DNA of 64,000 nt from the NCBI RefSeq assembly GCF_039542905.1, contig NZ_BAABIS010000001.1, positions 3,658,001-3,722,000 of the forward strand. The letters are read 5' to 3'. This DNA comes from Kitasatospora terrestris. GTDB taxonomy: Bacteria > Actinomycetota > Actinomycetes > Streptomycetales > Streptomycetaceae. The notes below the pieces were generated by a model. It searched no databases, was not told the DNA's origin, and saw only the letters and a list, made by a program, of their open reading frames with translations. Both the position numbers and the translations under genes were made by a program. Of this stretch, positions 61,679 through 64,000 are shown one piece after another (the first letter of the stretch is position 1; each line of letters begins with the position of its first letter).

Positions 61679-62332
61679 TCAGTTCGCCAGCAGCCGCAGG
61701 ACGTCGGCGAGGTCGGTGAACAGTCCGGTCGCGCCCGCGCCGGTCAGCCTGGCCGGGTCGGTGAGCGCCGCGTAGCCGTACACGTCCATGCCGGCCGCGC
61801 GGGCGGCGAGCACGCCGTTGCGGCTGTCCTCCAGCACCAGGCAGCGCCCGGGGGCGACGCCCATGGTGCTCGCGGCGTGCAGGAACAGGTCCGGGGCGGG
61901 CTTGCCGACGCCCACGTCCTGGGCGCTGAAGAGCAGGTCGTCGGTGAAGTACGGGTCCAGGGCGGTCAGGCGGTGGGCGGTGCGGATCCACGCGTGGTGC
62001 GCGGAGGACGCCACGCAGTACCGGACGCCCTGCTCGCGCAGCGTCTTCAGCAGGGTGTCCGCCCCGCGGACGGGCGTCAGCTCCGCCTCGAACGCGGCGA
62101 ACACCCGGGCGTGGAACAGCTCGTCGAACCCCTCCGGCAGGGTGGCGCCGTAGCGCTCGCCGATCACGTCGTGCACGGTGTGCGCGGCGCAGCCCATGAA
62201 GTCGCGGTAGGAGTCCTCGACCGTGGTGGGGTACCCCAGCTCGGTCAGGTACTCGGCCAGCACCCGGTTGGAGATGGGCTCGCTGTCCACCAGGACGCCG
62301 TCGTTGTCGAAGACCACCAGCTCGTAGCTCAC
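61679..62332 (-). CDS. HAD-IA family phosphatase
   Basis: A 217-residue haloacid-dehalogenase hydrolase of the beta-phosphoglucomutase/phosphatase subtype. Motif I is VVFDNDGVLVDSEP, where DxD has Asn between (DND), motif II is CVASSAHHA and motif III is GKPAPDLFL. A cap domain follows motif I. It probably hydrolyses sugar phosphates. It lies between proC and the MFS gene, both on the same strand. Confidence 0.88.
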   Translation of the reverse strand: MSYELVVFDNDGVLVDSEPISNRVLAEYLTELGYPTTVEDSYRDFMGCAAHTVHDVIGERYGATLPEGFDELFHARVFAAFEAELTPVRGADTLLKTLREQGVRYCVASSAHHAWIRTAHRLTALDPYFTDDLLFSAQDVGVGKPAPDLFLHAASTMGVAPGRCLVLEDSRNGVLAARAAGMDVYGYAALTDPARLTGAGATGLFTDLADVLRLLAN

Positions 62333-62380
62333 CCGGCCGAGCCTAGCCGCGGGCTCTCGGCCGGGTGCCGTCGGGCGCGG

Positions 62381-63202
62381 CTACTTGCCGCCGGTGGCGA
62401 GCTCGCGGGAGCGGTCGCGGGCGGCTTCGAGGGCGCCGAGCATCGCGGCGCGCACGCCGTGGTTCTCCAGCTCGCGGATGGCGGCGATGGTGGTGCCGGC
62501 CGGGGAGGTGACCGCCTCGCGGAGCTTGACGGGGTGTTCGCCGGAGTCCCGGAGCATGATCGAGGCGCCGACCGCGGACTGGACGATCAGCTCGTGCGCG
62601 ACCTGCCGGGGCAGGCCGAGCAGGATGCCGGCGTCGATCATCGCCTCGACGAGGAAGTAGAAGTACGCGGGCCCGGAGCCGGACAGCGCGGTGGCGGCGT
62701 CCTGCTGGCTCTCGGGGACGCGCAGCGCCTTGCCGACCGAGCGGAAGATCTCCTCGGTGCGGGCGAGGTGCGCCTCGGCCGCGTGCGAGCCGCCGGAGAT
62801 CACGCTCATGCCCTCGTCGACCAGGACCGGGGTGTTGGGCATGACGCGGACGACCGGCGTGCCGGCCGCGAGGCGGGCCTCGAACCAGGTGGTGGGGATG
62901 CCCGCGGCCGCGGAGACGACCAGCTTGTCGGCGGCGACGTGCGGCGCGAGCTCGTCGAGCAGGGCGCCCATGTCCTGCGGCTTGACGGCGAGGATCAGGG
63001 TGTCGGCGAGCTTGGCGGCGTCGGCGTTGGTGACCGCGGTGACGCCGTACCGGGCGGTGAGCTCCTCGGCGCGTTCGGTCCGCCGGGCGGTGACCATCAC
63101 GTCGGCGGGCGCCGTGCCGGCCCGGAGCAGGCCGGAGAGCAGCGCCTCGCCGATCTTGCCGGTGCCCAGAAAGGCGATCTTCTGTCCGCTCGTGCTGCTC
63201 AT
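62381..63202 (-). CDS. proC: Pyrroline-5-carboxylate reductase ProC
   Basis: A 273-residue NADPH-dependent reductase for the last step of proline synthesis. The nucleotide motif is IAFLGTGKIGEALLSGLLRA, and the family signature near the C-terminus is TALSGSGPAYFYFLVEAMID and SPAGTTIAAIRELE. It lies 48 bp upstream of the HAD gene on the same strand. Operonic links are not clear. Confidence 0.95.
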   Translation of the reverse strand: MSSTSGQKIAFLGTGKIGEALLSGLLRAGTAPADVMVTARRTERAEELTARYGVTAVTNADAAKLADTLILAVKPQDMGALLDELAPHVAADKLVVSAAAGIPTTWFEARLAAGTPVVRVMPNTPVLVDEGMSVISGGSHAAEAHLARTEEIFRSVGKALRVPESQQDAATALSGSGPAYFYFLVEAMIDAGILLGLPRQVAHELIVQSAVGASIMLRDSGEHPVKLREAVTSPAGTTIAAIRELENHGVRAAMLGALEAARDRSRELATGGK

Positions 63203-63377
63203 GAGCCGCTCTCCTCACGTCCGTTCCTGTCGGCCATCCTCGCACCGGGGGGACGCCCGGCGCGGATCCGTCCACGGTGCGGTCAGCCGCGCCGGGCCGA
63301 CCCCGGCGCTCCCCGTAGGGGGAAAGTCAGGGGTCCGGGCTCTGGTGCCGGGGTCGTCGGGGGCGCACCGTGGAGTC

Positions 63378-63824
63378 ATGGGACACGGTGAGATGTCACG
63401 ACGTGAGACTCGTCAGGTCGCGGTCGCCTCGGCGACGCTCGGGCCGTGGCGGACGGCCACCGCGGTCGGTGCGGTGGTGGGCGGCGCCGCGCTGGCGGTG
63501 GACGTGGTCACGCTCGACTGGGGGCTCGACATGCTGGCCTGGCCGGCCGGTCTCGGCCTGTTCTTCTTCTTCCTGGTGGGGACGGTCGGCGCCCGGCTGC
63601 GCAAGGACTCGGGCGACCGGCGGCTGCACCGCTGGATGGCCGAGCACCCGTGGCAGTCGGCGCTGCCGGCCGCCGGCGCGCTGTGGGGGCTGAACACGGT
63701 GGCGCTGTGGGTGCTGAGCAGCGCGGGGCTGTTCGAGGCGCTGGTCACCTCGCTGCTGCCGGCCGGCATGCTGCTCGCGGTGGCCGGTGTGGTCGGCTCG
63801 GTGAAGCGCTCCCGGAAGGGCTGA
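63378..63824 (+). CDS. Small membrane protein of unknown function
   Basis: A 148-residue protein with an apparent three or four membrane helices: TATAVGAVVGGAALAVDVVT, MLAWPAGLGLFFFFLVGTVG, AAGALWGLNTVALWVLSSAG and LLPAGMLLAVAGVVG. A basic loop separates helices 2 and 3. I do not recognise a family. The start is uncertain between ATGs at 63378 and 63393; GGAG lies only 2 bp from the first. It is divergent from proC across 175 bp. Confidence 0.7.
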   Translation: MGHGEMSRRETRQVAVASATLGPWRTATAVGAVVGGAALAVDVVTLDWGLDMLAWPAGLGLFFFFLVGTVGARLRKDSGDRRLHRWMAEHPWQSALPAAGALWGLNTVALWVLSSAGLFEALVTSLLPAGMLLAVAGVVGSVKRSRKG

Positions 63825-63940
63825 CGGCGGATCGGGGCACGACAAAGCATCCCAATTCCGCACGCACCGAGCACTGTTCGTCCACCGCCCCCCCTCCCCG
63901 GTGGAGCGTCTGTCGGCACCGGTCGGCATACTTCCGACCC

Positions 63941-64000
63941 GTGCCGATAGCCGAAGACCCCGAACCCCGCCCCGCCGCCGAAGACGACCCGTTCGACGGG
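63941..64000 (+). CDS. Start of a partial protein, cut by the window end
   Basis: A GTG at 63941 opens a frame that runs to the window end: VPIAEDPEPRPAAEDDPFDG, 20 codons. It is acidic and proline-rich, typical of the N-terminal tail of a larger actinomycete protein. No ribosome site is evident and the identity cannot be told from so little. Confidence 0.35.
   Translation, partial: MPIAEDPEPRPAAEDDPFDG

Overview
This window is very GC-rich, almost fully coding chromosomal DNA from a filamentous actinomycete of the family Streptomycetaceae (Streptomyces or a close relative such as Kitasatospora). The evidence is the developmental gene set: four short chaplins, two rodlins, the sigma factor BldN with its anti-sigma factor RsbN, and a BdtA-like regulator. 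Futalosine-pathway menaquinone genes, Rex linked to hemACD, and frequent GTG starts with 4-bp ATGA/GTGA overlaps point the same way. Positions and products are read from translations and motifs; no database search was run.

Layout. 0-10 kb: an L,D-transpeptidase, then menaquinone genes (mqnE, a UbiX-type flavin prenyltransferase, mqnP, a UbiD-type decarboxylase) interspersed with an Lrp regulator, a threonine dehydratase, a cyclase and a MOSC protein. 10-12.5 kb: acyl-CoA carboxylase beta and epsilon subunits. 12.6-19 kb: the System II cytochrome c biogenesis operon (resA-ccdA-resB-ccsB), a phosphoglycerate-mutase-like protein and hemL; a Rex-operator-like site lies on the resA start codon. 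19-31.5 kb: accessory and regulatory genes. These include an aldehyde dehydrogenase/TetR pair around a perfect palindrome, a TetR/FrnE pair, an XRE-cupin regulator facing an oxidoreductase-methyltransferase fusion plus an MFS exporter, and a cytoplasmic serpin. 31.5-36.3 kb: an amino-sugar kinase and SIS protein behind a DasR-type site, an AsnC regulator, an epimerase and an aldo-keto reductase. 36.4-37.1 kb: a degenerate repeat array. 37.1-39.5 kb: a hypothetical protein and a secreted GDSL-lectin esterase.

39.8-44.3 kb is a cell-surface cluster: four chaplins, two tandem rodlins and three unassigned small secreted proteins, separated by strong hairpins. 44.4-50.4 kb is rex-hemA-hemC-hemD/cobA-hemB. 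50.5-58.2 kb holds an exonuclease, a glutaredoxin, a HAD phosphatase, bldN-rsbN, an acyltransferase, an epimerase, the 32-residue ribosomal protein bS22 and a BdtA-like regulator. 58.3-64 kb holds a phosphatase, AcuC, an MFS transporter, a HAD phosphatase, proC, a small membrane protein and the start of another gene.

How it fits together. BldN is known to drive chaplin, rodlin and rsbN transcription. Promoter-like elements close to the BldN pattern (CGTAAC, 16-17 bp, CGTTGA) can be read upstream of a chaplin, of the first rodlin and of rsbN, which connects the 40-44 kb cluster to bldN about 10 kb away. Rex-type sites at rex and at resA suggest that heme synthesis and cytochrome c maturation answer to the same NADH/NAD+ signal. 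The best candidates for undescribed biology are the small secreted proteins in the chaplin-rodlin cluster, the dithiol-oxidase-like/methyltransferase fusion with its exporter, and the repeat array at 36.4-37.1 kb.
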